Shown: positions 25,764 through 34,494, counted from the first letter of the stretch. The stretch: DNA of 54,714 nucleotides from Mariniblastus sp. (GCA_022447605.1 JAKVBG010000029.1:1-54714); one strand, 5' to 3'. A program made the numbers and translations. Notes: generated by a model from the sequence alone, not told the origin.

Positions 25764-27005
25764 CTACGTTTTGCTGGCCAGGCTGGCCTCGATTCGCCGG
25801 ATGGCCTCTTCGGTATTTTCCAGATCACTGAACGCGCTCAAACGGAAATAACCTTCACCGGCTGCTCCAAATCCGCTACCCGGGGTGCCGACGATCTGTG
25901 ACTCGCGAAGAAGTTGGTCGAAGAATTCCCAACTCGACAGGTTGCCGGGTGTCTTGAGCCAGACATAAGGTGCATTTTGACCACCGTATACCTCGAGCCC
26001 AGCAGCAGTCAGACCTTCCCGTAGCAGGCGGGCGTTGTTCATGTAGAAGCGGATCAGCTCTTCGATCTGCTGTTTGCCTTCCGGACTGTAGGCGGCTTCG
26101 GCTCCCCGCTGAACGGGGTACGAAACACCATTGAACTTCGTGCAGTGTCGGCGGTTCCAGATCGGGTGCAGCGCCTGGGGTGAGCCGTCATGCTCATATC
26201 CGATCAATTTTTTGGGGACCACTGTGTAGGCGCAACGGATCCCCGTGAACCCTGCATTCTTGCTGAAACTGCGCAGCTCGATCGCGACCTCCTGGGCACC
26301 GTCCACTTCGTAGATCGAATGGGGAATCTCCGGGTCGGAAATAAAAGCCTCGTAGGCCGCGTCGAAGAAGATGATCGAGCGATTCTCGCGGGCGTAATCG
26401 ACCCATTTCTGGAGTATCTCCCGGGTGGCCACTGTCCCTGTTGGGTTGTTGGGATAACAGAGATAGATCAGGTCCACCGGTTCACTTGGCAATTCCGGTT
26501 GGAAATCGTTCTCGGCATGGACAGGGAGGTAGACCAAGCCGTCGTACTGACCGTCGCTGTTTGCCTTGCCGGTCCGGCCAACCATGACATTCGTGTCGAC
26601 GTAAACCGGGTAGACCGGGTCAAGTACCGCCACCGTGTTGTCATTCCCGAAAATATCGAGCAGGTTTCCACTGTCGCATTTGGATCCGTCCGAGACGAAA
26701 ATTTCGTCCGATTCGATGTCGACACCCCGGTTCCGAAAGCAGTGATCTCGAATCGTATCACGCAGAAAAAGATGCCCCTGTTCGGGACCGTAACCACGGA
26801 AAGTCTCGACGGAGGCCATTTCATCGATAGCGGCATGCATGGCCGTGATAATGGCTGCAGGCAGGGGTTGAGTGACATCGCCAATGCCCATCTTGATGAT
26901 GTTCGCATCGGGGTGGGATTGGCTGTATTCGTTCACCCGTCGGGCAATTTCAGGGAATAGGTAGCCTGCCTGGAGTTTCAGATAGTGCTCGTTGATCGTG
27001 ACCAT
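25764..27005 (-). CDS. dapL: LL-diaminopimelate aminotransferase
   Basis: A PLP enzyme that converts tetrahydrodipicolinate directly to LL-diaminopimelate, using glutamate, for lysine and peptidoglycan precursor synthesis. It has 413 residues. The family signature includes [51 protein letters not shown] and [18 protein letters not shown], in which K249 should bind [21 protein letters not shown] closes the active site. The start is the ATG at 27005 with AGGA six bases upstream; a GTG 63 bases further out lacks support. DapL is the diaminopimelate route typical of planctomycetes, chlamydiae and plants. It converges on the small membrane-protein gene. Confidence 0.95.
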   Translation of the reverse strand: MVTINEHYLKLQAGYLFPEIARRVNEYSQSHPDANIIKMGIGDVTQPLPAAIITAMHAAIDEMASVETFRGYGPEQGHLFLRDTIRDHCFRNRGVDIESDEIFVSDGSKCDSGNLLDIFGNDNTVAVLDPVYPVYVDTNVMVGRTGKANSDGQYDGLVYLPVHAENDFQPELPSEPVDLIYLCYPNNPTGTVATREILQKWVDYARENRSIIFFDAAYEAFISDPEIPHSIYEVDGAQEVAIELRSFSKNAGFTGIRCAYTVVPKKLIGYEHDGSPQALHPIWNRRHCTKFNGVSYPVQRGAEAAYSPEGKQQIEELIRFYMNNARLLREGLTAAGLEVYGGQNAPYVWLKTPGNLSSWEFFDQLLRESQIVGTPGSGFGAAGEGYFRLSAFSDLENTEEAIRRIEASLASKT

Positions 27006-27147
27006 GGATGATCCTGGGACGAAAAGGTTTTCGATTGGGTCGGGTTGATGCTGGTTGGCTGGTGGCACAGATCCAAGGGATGGGCAACCGCTTAACCATT
27101 GGGACGCATTTTAAGGGACCCGTACAAAAAATCTACCGACCCGATCA

Positions 27148-28644
27148 TCACAGCAGCATCGTGAACAGGATGCAGGTGACCAGCCCATTATTGATGGCGT
27201 GCATGACCATCGGGGCAATCAGGGAGCCTCGCCACTGGCGTGTCAGTGAAAAACCGATGGCCAAGGTCGTCAGCAGGGGGATGCCGATAATCCCCTGGGG
27301 GTGGATGGCGGCAAAAATCAGGCTGTTAACGAGGGCCGCAAAAGCGACGCTCCAGTAACGGTGCCAACGATTCGTGGCATCGCGGAGATGCCGATAAAAG
27401 ACCCCGCGAAACATCGTCTCCTCGATGATCGGCGCGGCAATACAGGCGGTGACAAACACGATCAGCCAGGTCGTGATATCCCCCGAGGCAATATCTTCCT
27501 GGATCGGGTGTCCCCCCTGTGTGCCACCGGCGAACTCATTGGTCGGCTGTGACATCGATTGCATCATCGACAGGAGACCGGCCAGGATGATCGAAACGAC
27601 AGCAGCGCACAACAGGAAAGGCAACAGTGCCGTATAGGTCAGCGCCCCAACCACGATCTCCTTCAACGGGTTACCCCATTTCAAGCCGATATCTTCGCGA
27701 ACCTCGGCAAATGAAATGCCACGGACCACGGGCCACGCCAGGACAATCAGCGACAGGAAGAACGCAACGGGCATCAATAGTTGCACGAGCACCGGATCGG
27801 TAATGAACTCGGCGGCCAATCCCGACAGTAACTGGAGCACCACGAACAGTGCCATCCAGATGGCAAACGTTTGCAGGTAGATCGAACCACGCTGGGGCTC
27901 GTTGTGCATTCTTGATGCCAGCTTACCGGTCACGGTCAGATAGAAAATCACAGCCAGGCTGACCAGCCCGGTGAGCAGCAGGCCAATGCCAAACAGGACG
28001 ACGCCAACCAGGACAAACAGTAAACGGAGCGCGCTATCCAGGATGTCGCGGCGCATCGTTTTATGGGGTGTGCCGCTGGGAACCAGTACCAACTCACCGC
28101 ACCACCCGAGCTTGGATGACAGGAAATCGCGGTCTTCTTTCGGAATGATGGAAGAGTCGAAGTTTCCGGAATCGTAGGCTTCCAGCAACTCACCGATAAT
28201 TTCGCGCAGCCGGGCTTGGGCTGCGGATAATTTGTAATTCGCTTTTTCGACCGCTTGATCGGTGGCCTTGAGCTTTTCCAAGGCTTGTTCGGCCGAGTCG
28301 ATTTCATTGACCAGGATGGCGTAACAATATCTCTGTTCTACCGGTCCCTTGTTGAGTGGCTCGAGTTGGCTGTTTGACGTGGCCTGGCTGTTCGGATCGA
28401 TTTGGGTCTGGCCAATCATGACTTGCCCGGTCAGATTGACCTCCATCAATTCAGCGGCTGTGATCTCCTGTGGTTCAGTACTCGGGAAGAGCTGGCTATA
28501 CAGGATGTGGCTAAACAGATAAGCGACGATGCCCAGAATGACGAACCAGGAGAGGGCCGATCCCAGACAGCTTCCCTCGGACTCGACCAGCGTCGCGGGG
28601 ACCACGGTCGGCTGGTGTTCGGTCGGTCTGTTTTCTTCCGACAT
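27148..28644 (-). CDS. CPBP-family intramembrane metalloprotease with large extra-membrane domain
   Basis: A 498-residue membrane protein of the CPBP (CAAX protease and bacteriocin-processing, ABI) family. The active-site set is complete: E408-E409 and R413 in EETMFRGVFY, H448 in FAAIHPQG and H482 in PMVMHAINN. A single helix (about 33-53) is followed by a soluble stretch of roughly 145 residues containing a likely coiled-coil or helical part (about 115-165, many Ala/Glu/Lys) and then the multi-helix protease core. That soluble insert is unusual for this family and could be a sensor or substrate-binding domain. Bacterial members cleave or bind other membrane proteins; the substrate here is unknown. 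Confidence 0.85.
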   Translation of the reverse strand: MSEENRPTEHQPTVVPATLVESEGSCLGSALSWFVILGIVAYLFSHILYSQLFPSTEPQEITAAELMEVNLTGQVMIGQTQIDPNSQATSNSQLEPLNKGPVEQRYCYAILVNEIDSAEQALEKLKATDQAVEKANYKLSAAQARLREIIGELLEAYDSGNFDSSIIPKEDRDFLSSKLGWCGELVLVPSGTPHKTMRRDILDSALRLLFVLVGVVLFGIGLLLTGLVSLAVIFYLTVTGKLASRMHNEPQRGSIYLQTFAIWMALFVVLQLLSGLAAEFITDPVLVQLLMPVAFFLSLIVLAWPVVRGISFAEVREDIGLKWGNPLKEIVVGALTYTALLPFLLCAAVVSIILAGLLSMMQSMSQPTNEFAGGTQGGHPIQEDIASGDITTWLIVFVTACIAAPIIEETMFRGVFYRHLRDATNRWHRYWSVAFAALVNSLIFAAIHPQGIIGIPLLTTLAIGFSLTRQWRGSLIAPMVMHAINNGLVTCILFTMLL

Positions 28645-28834
28645 TGGTTTTTTAACCGTTGCAAACTAAGGGTGTTGTTGAGCTGGATTGACGGTAACCC
28701 AGTGTCACTATCATACCCGGACCGTTGGCTGGACCATAGCGCCGTTGAAAGCGATTCGTCGTCTCGGGATTCTGTTTCTGGCTGAACCAGTTCCAATCCC
28801 GCTCAGGCCAAACTCCCCAAAATGGAGAATGCCC

Positions 28835-29533
28835 TTAGATCGGGTTCATCAGCTGACGGGTTTTGACGAAAACATCATCCAGCATTTTTTCGGTTAACCG
28901 ACCGGTGAACGTGTTTTGTTGGCTGGGATGGTAGGATCCCAACAGCCAACAGCGTTTGCGGCGGCGAGGAATCTTTAACTCGACAGCGGAACCGTGGGTA
29001 AACGAGGGTAGCGGACTGGCCAGCCATTGTTGGTCGATGGCGTAGCGGGCCACCGCTTTCCAGGCCAGACCTCCCAGGGCCAGGTAGACCCGTGGTCTGA
29101 GTAAACGGATGGTCTGGTCCAGGAAAGGCTGGCACTGGGTGATTTCCTCTGAATTCGGTTTGTTGTCCGGTGGAGCACAATGGCAGACTGCGGTGATCGC
29201 GCAATCGGACAAGCGCAACCCGTCCGAGGAAGATGTCGATTCCGCCTGATTGCAGTAACCGGCCTTGTGTAGTGCGCGAAACAACCAGTCACCACTGCGA
29301 TCCCCGGTGAACATCCGGCCCGTACGATTGGCACCATGGGCGCCGGGCGCCAGCCCGACAATCAGCAGGGAGGCACGACCGGGCCCCATGTTGGGTACGG
29401 GCCTCCCCCAGTAGTCCTGGTCAGCGTAGGCCCGGCGCTTGCGGGAAGCAACCTGCCGGCAATGATCTCTCAGACGCTGGCAATCGTTGCAGGAGGAGAT
29501 CCGCTGGTTCAGGTTTTGCCAACTGGAGGTCAA
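28835..29533 (-). CDS. Uracil-DNA glycosylase, family 5 (UDGb) type
   Basis: Removes uracil, and possibly hypoxanthine, from DNA at the start of base-excision repair. The 232-residue protein carries GLAPGAHGANRTGRMFTGD, the motif of family 5, where family 4 has a different wording, and the second active-site motif YHPSQQNTFTGRLT. Cysteines C15 and C18 (SSCNDCQRL) and two further cysteines in AVCHCAPP and TQCQPF fit the [4Fe-4S] cluster of this superfamily. No ATG lies before the conserved region, so the TTG at 29533, eight bases after the upstream gene's stop, is the likely start. Confidence 0.88.
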   Translation of the reverse strand: MTSSWQNLNQRISSCNDCQRLRDHCRQVASRKRRAYADQDYWGRPVPNMGPGRASLLIVGLAPGAHGANRTGRMFTGDRSGDWLFRALHKAGYCNQAESTSSSDGLRLSDCAITAVCHCAPPDNKPNSEEITQCQPFLDQTIRLLRPRVYLALGGLAWKAVARYAIDQQWLASPLPSFTHGSAVELKIPRRRKRCWLLGSYHPSQQNTFTGRLTEKMLDDVFVKTRQLMNPI

Positions 29534-29541
29534 GCGATTAT

Positions 29542-30405
29542 CTAACTTTCATCTGGATCTTGCCGTGCGGCCGGATCGTCTTCAGTTGAGGGCGACGAGT
29601 GGGAGTCGGTGCTTTCGGTGTGTTGCATTTCATCGACTCTTGATTTTGCCGCAGCGATGTACTTTCGCTTGACGAATCGATAGCGAATTTCTACCAGGGC
29701 AACCAAGCCGACCAGGGCCAGGACGCCAACCACCTTGAGCCAGACATTATCGGGCGTGATGTATTGATTAATCTGTTTCGCGAAAAGGTACATGATCCCG
29801 TTGCCAATCATACTGCCAATCAGTATCCCCAATACCGTCATGTAACGGCTCAGTCCCAGCAGCCGTCCAAAAATGGAACCTCCAATGCTGCCGGTCGTTG
29901 AGGTCGGAAAGATGACAAAGACGACCAGCCCCAGGAAGGCAACCCGTTTGACCCAGGGCTGAGCGTTTAGCAGGAACCTCCCGTCCCAGACCAGCATGGC
30001 AACTTTTGGGCCTACGTAGGGGATTCGGAAGAGGAATCCCATGTGAAATGTCACGAACAGCGCTACCATGAAATCGAGGTAGGTCACCAGGCCAAACAGG
30101 ACCGCCGGCGAAAGGGCAATCTGGTAGGTGTCTTGGGCGCTTGAGTCTAAGCCGCACAGGATGATCAGACGACCAAACACGAAAAATGTCATGAATGCAT
30201 GACCAACGAGTTTTCGTGAAAAACTCCAGCTGTCGGTCAACCCGAAAAAGATGATCAGCCCGGCCGAGACAACAAACGGCGCCAGGAGCGTTACCAACCA
30301 TATAATGGGAAACCGTCGGCGAAAAGAAAGTTCAAACTCAGTGAACGATCGCAACAGTTGCTGGTGCAGCGCCTCGGGATTGTCAGCTTTCGAAATTTGT
30401 TCCAT
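29542..30405 (-). CDS. Putative small multidrug export-like membrane protein (Sm_multidrug_ex type)
   Basis: A 287-residue membrane protein with about six to seven hydrophobic segments. A Pro/Thr/Gly-rich motif FPTSTTGSIGGSIFGRLLGL, followed by a helix with GILIGSMIGNGIMY, resembles the small multidrug export family (PF06695); the family name implies a function that has not been well shown. A soluble N-terminus of about 30 residues and a charged C-terminal tail rich in Ser/Asp/Glu flank the core. The ATG at 30405 was preferred over a TTG at 30429. It precedes the uracil-DNA glycosylase gene by eight bases, so the two form an operon without an obvious shared function. Confidence 0.65.
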   Translation of the reverse strand: MEQISKADNPEALHQQLLRSFTEFELSFRRRFPIIWLVTLLAPFVVSAGLIIFFGLTDSWSFSRKLVGHAFMTFFVFGRLIILCGLDSSAQDTYQIALSPAVLFGLVTYLDFMVALFVTFHMGFLFRIPYVGPKVAMLVWDGRFLLNAQPWVKRVAFLGLVVFVIFPTSTTGSIGGSIFGRLLGLSRYMTVLGILIGSMIGNGIMYLFAKQINQYITPDNVWLKVVGVLALVGLVALVEIRYRFVKRKYIAAAKSRVDEMQHTESTDSHSSPSTEDDPAARQDPDES

Positions 30406-31000
30406 GGAAGCGAGGTGCCAAGCTGGCAATACGGTCTGTTCAGGTGGTGTTCGCTATCTTTTGGCAATTGGCAAAGGATGTATTTTGACTATCGAACCTG
30501 TGCAAGTTGCCAAATTGGTCGTTGTTGCCAAACGTTTGAACCAGGATCGGCTTGGCGATCTGTCCCATGTCTTCCTCACGGCGAGGCCATGGAACTGGAC
30601 GAAACGATGGACTCTTGATCAGTAATCGACGATGCGAAATGGACTCGGCCCGTCGATTTTCCATAAAGTTTACCCGTCCGGCAACAAATTTGTATGCCTG
30701 TTTTCAGCGAAACGCGACAATGCCCGGCAACGCGTTTGAAATTGAAAGAAAAGGCTTGATTTGCGGTATTTTCAGGACCTCTTCTCACCGTTCCCCGCCA
30801 CGAACAATACCGGATCTGCTACCGCGCTCCACTGGGTCCCGGGACTGGATCTGCCGTATTCGGCGGTCCGATTCCGGATCACCTAGATGGAAAGCTGGGA
30901 CATGCTGGTCCGATGGTGCAGACGGATGAGGTGGGTCGTACGACGATCGAGAGGGTGGTTGGACCACCCAACAGAAGAGGCAAGCAGGTAGCACCCGAGC
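30406..31000. other. Long intergenic region, no clear gene
   Basis: About 595 bases between two minus-strand genes. Short open frames exist but none has a ribosome-binding site together with a recognisable product. A 46-codon plus-strand frame at about 30478-30618 has a Cys-rich start (CASCQIGRCCQ) and no usable ribosome-binding site. A palindrome GTCCCGGGAC lies at 30836-30845 and a hairpin at 30953-30969. The half next to 30406 should contain the promoter of the export-like gene. Confidence 0.45.
30953..30969 (-). terminator. Hairpin after the pentapeptide-repeat gene
   Basis: A perfect stem GGGTGGT/ACCACCC (7 bp, 3-base loop) stands about 30 bases past the stop of the pentapeptide-repeat gene. 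It has no T-tract, so it may only protect the transcript end or be part of a factor-dependent terminator. Confidence 0.4.
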
Positions 31001-31639
31001 TCAACTGGCAGCGCTGGACCAGATCTTCCACCATTGTTTCTTGGCTGATCGCTTGGAGCTGAAACCCCAGGGATGCCCATTGGTACCAATGGACCCCTGC
31101 ATTTTGGCATACTCAAATTTGGATCCGAGGATTTTACCATCGGTCATGATCGAATTTCGCAGGTCGGCCCGGTTGAAATCGGCGTTGGACATATCAGCAC
31201 CGAACAGGTTTGCCCCAACCAGGCTGGCGCCGGTAAAATTACTTCGAATTTCAGAGAAGAAAAAATCTGCTTCGTCAAAGTTGCCACCGGAAAGATCAGC
31301 GCCGTTGATTTTCGCGTGCCGGAACTTGCAACCTTTTGCGTTGACATTAACCAGCATGGATACGTCTAGCACGCTATCACTCAGGTCGGCGTTCGACATG
31401 TTTGCGTTGGTGAAATTGGTGCGCTGTCCCACGCAGTTAAGCAACTTGGTGTTCGAGAGATTGGCTGTTCGCAGGTCGGCTTCTGTCAGGCTGCAACCGT
31501 TGAAATAGCTGCCGCTGAGGTCCTGGTTCTGCAAATCAGCACCCCGTAGATCCACGCACTTGAGGTGACAACCCCTCAAGCTGTCTCCCTCGACTGAGTG
31601 TAGGACTTCGCCGGTCAACTTATGTTTGATCTCGACCAT
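31001..31639 (-). CDS. Pentapeptide-repeat protein
   Basis: A 212-residue protein built of A(D/N)LxX units, for example VDLRGADLQNQDLSG, TEADLRTANLSNTKL, ANMSNADLSDSVL and GADMSNADFNRADLRNS, spanning about residues 20-185. Such repeats fold into a right-handed four-sided beta-helix. Some members mimic DNA and protect gyrase (Qnr, MfpA), but most have no known function. The first 20 residues and a basic, Trp-containing tail (SSKRSAKKQWWKIW) lie outside the repeats; the tail could touch a membrane or nucleic acid. AAGG six bases before the ATG supports the start. No neighbour hints at a role. Confidence 0.88.
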   Translation of the reverse strand: MVEIKHKLTGEVLHSVEGDSLRGCHLKCVDLRGADLQNQDLSGSYFNGCSLTEADLRTANLSNTKLLNCVGQRTNFTNANMSNADLSDSVLDVSMLVNVNAKGCKFRHAKINGADLSGGNFDEADFFFSEIRSNFTGASLVGANLFGADMSNADFNRADLRNSIMTDGKILGSKFEYAKMQGSIGTNGHPWGFSSKRSAKKQWWKIWSSAAS

Positions 31640-32026
31640 AATGCACCTTCGCTATACTCGTTGAGGAACATCCAAATCCAACATCGGTTTTAACGTCACC
31701 GAAATGGCAACGGAAAAAATAATCACGTCTATCAACTTAACTAGGTGGTAAACCGGCAGGTGAATGCCGCTTATTGCCTATTTGATTGGTTGCATCGGAG
31801 GGTCGGAGGAAGGGGTGCCCAGTTCTGGAAGAAACTCGACTTTCTATTAAATCAGGATGACTGCAAAAAGTTTCGCAGTGAGCGACAAAATCCACAAAAA
31901 GTAGCATCGCTAGTCCACAAGGTACCTTAACTTACTAACGAACGCAAAAATTTTCAGTTCTGTACGGCAACCCACGTAAATAAAGGATGTTTCAGTTCCA
32001 ATAAGCCAACAGGAACTGTTTTCACC
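31640..32026. other. AT-richer intergenic region, no gene seen
   Basis: A gap of 387 bases between two minus-strand genes, visibly richer in A and T than its surroundings (for example around 31850-31990). A 61-codon plus-strand frame (31745-31930) has no ribosome-binding site or recognisable product. The part near 31640 should hold the promoter of the pentapeptide-repeat gene; the other end holds the hairpin at 31993-32018. Confidence 0.45.
31993..32018 (-). terminator. Hairpin after the secreted unknown protein gene
   Basis: CAGTTCC (31993-31999) and GGAACTG (32012-32018) form a perfect 7-bp stem with a 12-base loop, nine bases past the stop codon at 32027. The flank is A-rich rather than T-rich in the sense direction, so termination is only probable by position. 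Confidence 0.35.
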
Positions 32027-32836
32027 TTATTTTTTGGTTGTTGATTCTGATTCGTCTTTGACCAGTTCTGGCAGGCCTCGGTAATCGCTCAGGTTGACCA
32101 TTTGGTAATTCATCCAGCAACGCTTGGCCAGCTCGATCCTTTCCCGGTCCCGGTCGGACAGGTTCATGTTCAGGATGTGTTCCGTTTTTGCTTTCATTGG
32201 CCGCTGGAAGACCTCATTGGTTCCGACGCTGAAGGTAATCGTCTGGGGGACCCAGCCATATTTTTTGATAATCTGATTGAATTTCATCCTGGCGAACGGT
32301 GGGAAGCGTTGCGGATCCGTCGCGCCGAGCATCGTGTAATGATCGAGGAAGTCATGGTAGGCGGGTAATATCGTTGAGTCGCTGGGATGGCTGCCTTTCA
32401 ATTCGTAACGGATCAGGTCAGACCGGGCTTCGACAGCTTCGGAAGTGATGTCATAGTCTTCTTTGAATTGGATATCGGCCATGAATCGGACGGTCTCATT
32501 TTGCATTGCTTCTTTCCGCATCGCTTCCAGAAGCTTGATCAGTTGAGTACGTTCTAGTTCACACCGGACTTTTCGTTGCATATCGATGAGGATGAATTTC
32601 TTTTCCGATCGATTGAAAATCGTTATTTGGATTGGCTCTGGCGTGGGAGAATCAGACATCAGGAAGTCATAGACGACTGCGTCTGAAAAGAGAGTCATAT
32701 TGCGTGAGCTCGATTTGCTTGAGTCATCCAGGTAGAGCTCGGTGTCAATCCGGAATTCCTGTCCCAACAGCAAAGGCGTGATAGCCAACGTCAGGAACAG
32801 GAGATAACCGACTCTGTATCCGATTGGTTTTGACAT
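32027..32836 (-). CDS. Secreted protein of unknown function
   Basis: A 269-residue protein with a signal peptide (about 1-25, LLFLTLAITPLLLGQEF). I do not recognise a family by name. The mature part is mixed alpha/beta with many charged residues. Features are an early region FRIDTELYLDD...VYDFLMS, a segment IFNRSEKKFILIDMQRKVRC, an alpha-helical stretch with LIKLLEAMRKEAMQNE, and a C-terminal region with NMNLSDRDRERIELAKRCWM. It looks like a periplasmic protein of the planctomycete conserved-hypothetical type. A structured leader (32858-32951) precedes the ATG, which is unusual for this window. Confidence 0.7.
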   Translation of the reverse strand: MSKPIGYRVGYLLFLTLAITPLLLGQEFRIDTELYLDDSSKSSSRNMTLFSDAVVYDFLMSDSPTPEPIQITIFNRSEKKFILIDMQRKVRCELERTQLIKLLEAMRKEAMQNETVRFMADIQFKEDYDITSEAVEARSDLIRYELKGSHPSDSTILPAYHDFLDHYTMLGATDPQRFPPFARMKFNQIIKKYGWVPQTITFSVGTNEVFQRPMKAKTEHILNMNLSDRDRERIELAKRCWMNYQMVNLSDYRGLPELVKDESESTTKK

Positions 32837-32857
32837 GAACCAACTATCCGTACGGGC

Positions 32858-32951
32858 AGGAAAGGGGATAGCCTCAGTCGGCTTTCCCCGGTGATTTAGC
32901 GACGCAAACTAGAGGCTATCGCACCAAGCGTCTAGGCTGTTTTGCCGACGC
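32858..32951. promoter_or_regulatory. Nested inverted repeats, possible structured RNA or operator region
   Basis: Three inverted repeats are packed into 94 bases: GGAAAG/CTTTCC (32858-32863 with 32881-32886), GATAGCCTC/GAGGCTATC (32866-32874 with 32911-32919, 9 bp) and AGCGTC plus GGC against GCC plus GACGCT (32926-32936 with 32943-32951, 9 bp, 6-base loop). The first two cross each other, so they would be exclusive or form a pseudoknot. It lies 22-115 bases before the secreted-protein ATG. On the plus strand it contains GACGCAAA, a word also found in c-di-GMP-I riboswitch cores, but the rest of that consensus is missing. Confidence 0.35.
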
Positions 32952-33053
32952 TACCATGAGTGGATGCGGACGTGTTGCTAGCGGGAATGTTTGACACCCC
33001 TGACGAAAGCTGTGGAAGCCCCGTCTCGGCGGGAGGGCCTTGTTTCGATCAAT

Positions 33054-34439
33054 TCAAGTGTGGATCGCTCGCCCTTCAACGGCCATGGCCGCTTCCTGCA
33101 TGATTTCAGAAAGGGTGGGGTGGGCATGGCAGCAGCGAGCCAAGTCTTCACTGGACGCACCAAAGGAGATGGCCACGGCCGCTTCGGCAATCAGATCACC
33201 CGCCCGGGCGCCGATCGCGTGAACGCCCAGAATTCGATCGGTATCCCGATCTGCCAGGATTTTGATTTTTCCCTCGGCAGCACCCAAGGCGCGAGCCCGG
33301 CCGTTGGCGCCAAACGGGCAGACGCCCTTGTTGTAGTTTTGGCCTGACTCTTTCAGCTGTTCTTCGGTCTTGCCAACCGATGCGATTTCCGGATCGGTGT
33401 AAATGATGGCCGGAATCGCGTTGTAATCAACATGCCCGTAGCCAGTGACCATCTTCTCGACACAGGCAATTCCCTCCTCCGAGGCTTTGTGAGCCAGCAT
33501 GGGTCCCCCAATGCAATCTCCCACGGCGAAGACGTCTGCTGCTGACGTTTGGAAGTTCTCATCGACTTCAATGAAGCCACGTTCCGTCGTACTGATATGG
33601 GCCGATTCCAGCCCGATCTCTTTTGTGTTGGGGATTCTTCCGGTTGCCATTAAAACGCGATCGGAGTGGATCGGTTCGGCTCCCTGACATCGGACAGTAC
33701 ACCCCGTTTCATCATGGCTTACCTGTTCGACGAACATCCCGGTACGGAATTCAAGCCCCTGTTTCTCAAAAGTCCGCCTGGCCATCCGGGCGATTTCCCC
33801 GTCCAGTCCTCCCAATACATGATCCATCGCTTCGAGGACGATTACCTCGGCGCCAAGCCGGGCCCATACCGACCCCAGTTCCAGGCCGATATAACCTCCG
33901 CCGATCACGACCAGTTTCTGAGGCACTTTTTCATAGGACAATGCCGTAGTGCTGTCTCCCACGAAATGACCATCGAATTCAACCCCGGGCAACACCATCG
34001 GCAAACTGCCGGTGGCCAACACGATCTTGTCGGCCTGGATAGTTGCCTCGTCCGAACCGGAGATTTCGATCGTCATTTCACCTTTCAGCTTCCCCCTCCC
34101 GGTGTACGACTTGACGCCATTCTTTTTCAGCAGCATCTTGATGCCGCCCGTCAAGGTTTCAACGACCTTGCCCTTGCGTTGCATCATCGTGGCAATGTCG
34201 AGTTCCACGAGGCTGGTGGTGATGCCATGTTCCGCCATCCGGTCACGGGCTTCTACAAACAGGTGACTCGATTCCAGGAGTGCCTTGCTGGGGATGCAAC
34301 CGACCCGTAAGCAGGTTCCTCCCTTCTCCGCGTTCTCGTCGATCACGGCCGTCTTGAGCCCGAGCTGGGCTCCCCGGATGGCCGCGACATATCCCCCCGG
34401 ACCACCCCCGACAACAACAAGGTCAAAATGATTGGGCAT
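33054..34439 (-). CDS. lpdA: Dihydrolipoyl dehydrogenase (E3)
   Basis: The FAD/NAD+ enzyme that reoxidises dihydrolipoyl groups of 2-oxoacid dehydrogenase complexes. It has 461 residues. The FAD motif VVVGGGPGGYVAAIRGAQLG opens the protein, and the redox disulfide C43/C48 lies in GGTCLRVGCIPSKALL. The NAD motif VIGGGYIGLELGSVWARLG, FAVGDCIGGPMLAHKASEEG and the C-terminal interface with HAHPTLSE (the catalytic His of the partner subunit) are complete. It is the last of odhA-odhB-lpdA, 79 bases after odhB with a stem and T-run between, so its level may be set partly apart from odhAB. It may also serve other complexes. Confidence 0.97.
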   Translation of the reverse strand: MPNHFDLVVVGGGPGGYVAAIRGAQLGLKTAVIDENAEKGGTCLRVGCIPSKALLESSHLFVEARDRMAEHGITTSLVELDIATMMQRKGKVVETLTGGIKMLLKKNGVKSYTGRGKLKGEMTIEISGSDEATIQADKIVLATGSLPMVLPGVEFDGHFVGDSTTALSYEKVPQKLVVIGGGYIGLELGSVWARLGAEVIVLEAMDHVLGGLDGEIARMARRTFEKQGLEFRTGMFVEQVSHDETGCTVRCQGAEPIHSDRVLMATGRIPNTKEIGLESAHISTTERGFIEVDENFQTSAADVFAVGDCIGGPMLAHKASEEGIACVEKMVTGYGHVDYNAIPAIIYTDPEIASVGKTEEQLKESGQNYNKGVCPFGANGRARALGAAEGKIKILADRDTDRILGVHAIGARAGDLIAEAAVAISFGASSEDLARCCHAHPTLSEIMQEAAMAVEGRAIHT

Positions 34440-34452
34440 CTATTTTCCTGGC

Positions 34453-34494
34453 AAATAAAAACAGGGAAGCCGGCGTCCTGGGAATCGGCTTTCC
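34453..34494 (-). terminator. Stem with T-run between odhB and lpdA (attenuator or terminator)
   Basis: In the minus direction GGAAAGCCG and CGGCTTCCC (34494-34486 and 34472-34464) pair over about 8 of 9 positions with a 13-base loop and are followed by TGTTTTTATTT. This is the best match to an intrinsic terminator in the window. Because lpdA follows at once, partial read-through is likely. Confidence 0.5.

Noticed and set aside
30478..30618. Small Cys-rich plus-strand frame (46 codons) with CASCQIGRCCQ
   Set aside because: No usable ribosome-binding site, no homologue known to me; cysteine clustering in a short frame can arise by chance.
31745..31930. 61-codon plus-strand frame in an AT-richer gap
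   Set aside because: No ribosome-binding site and no recognisable product.
32878..32960. True c-di-GMP-I riboswitch on the plus strand
   Set aside because: Only GACGCAAA and a nearby hairpin fit; the CAAACC segment is missing and no plus-strand gene follows. Kept only as a weak resemblance in the findings.
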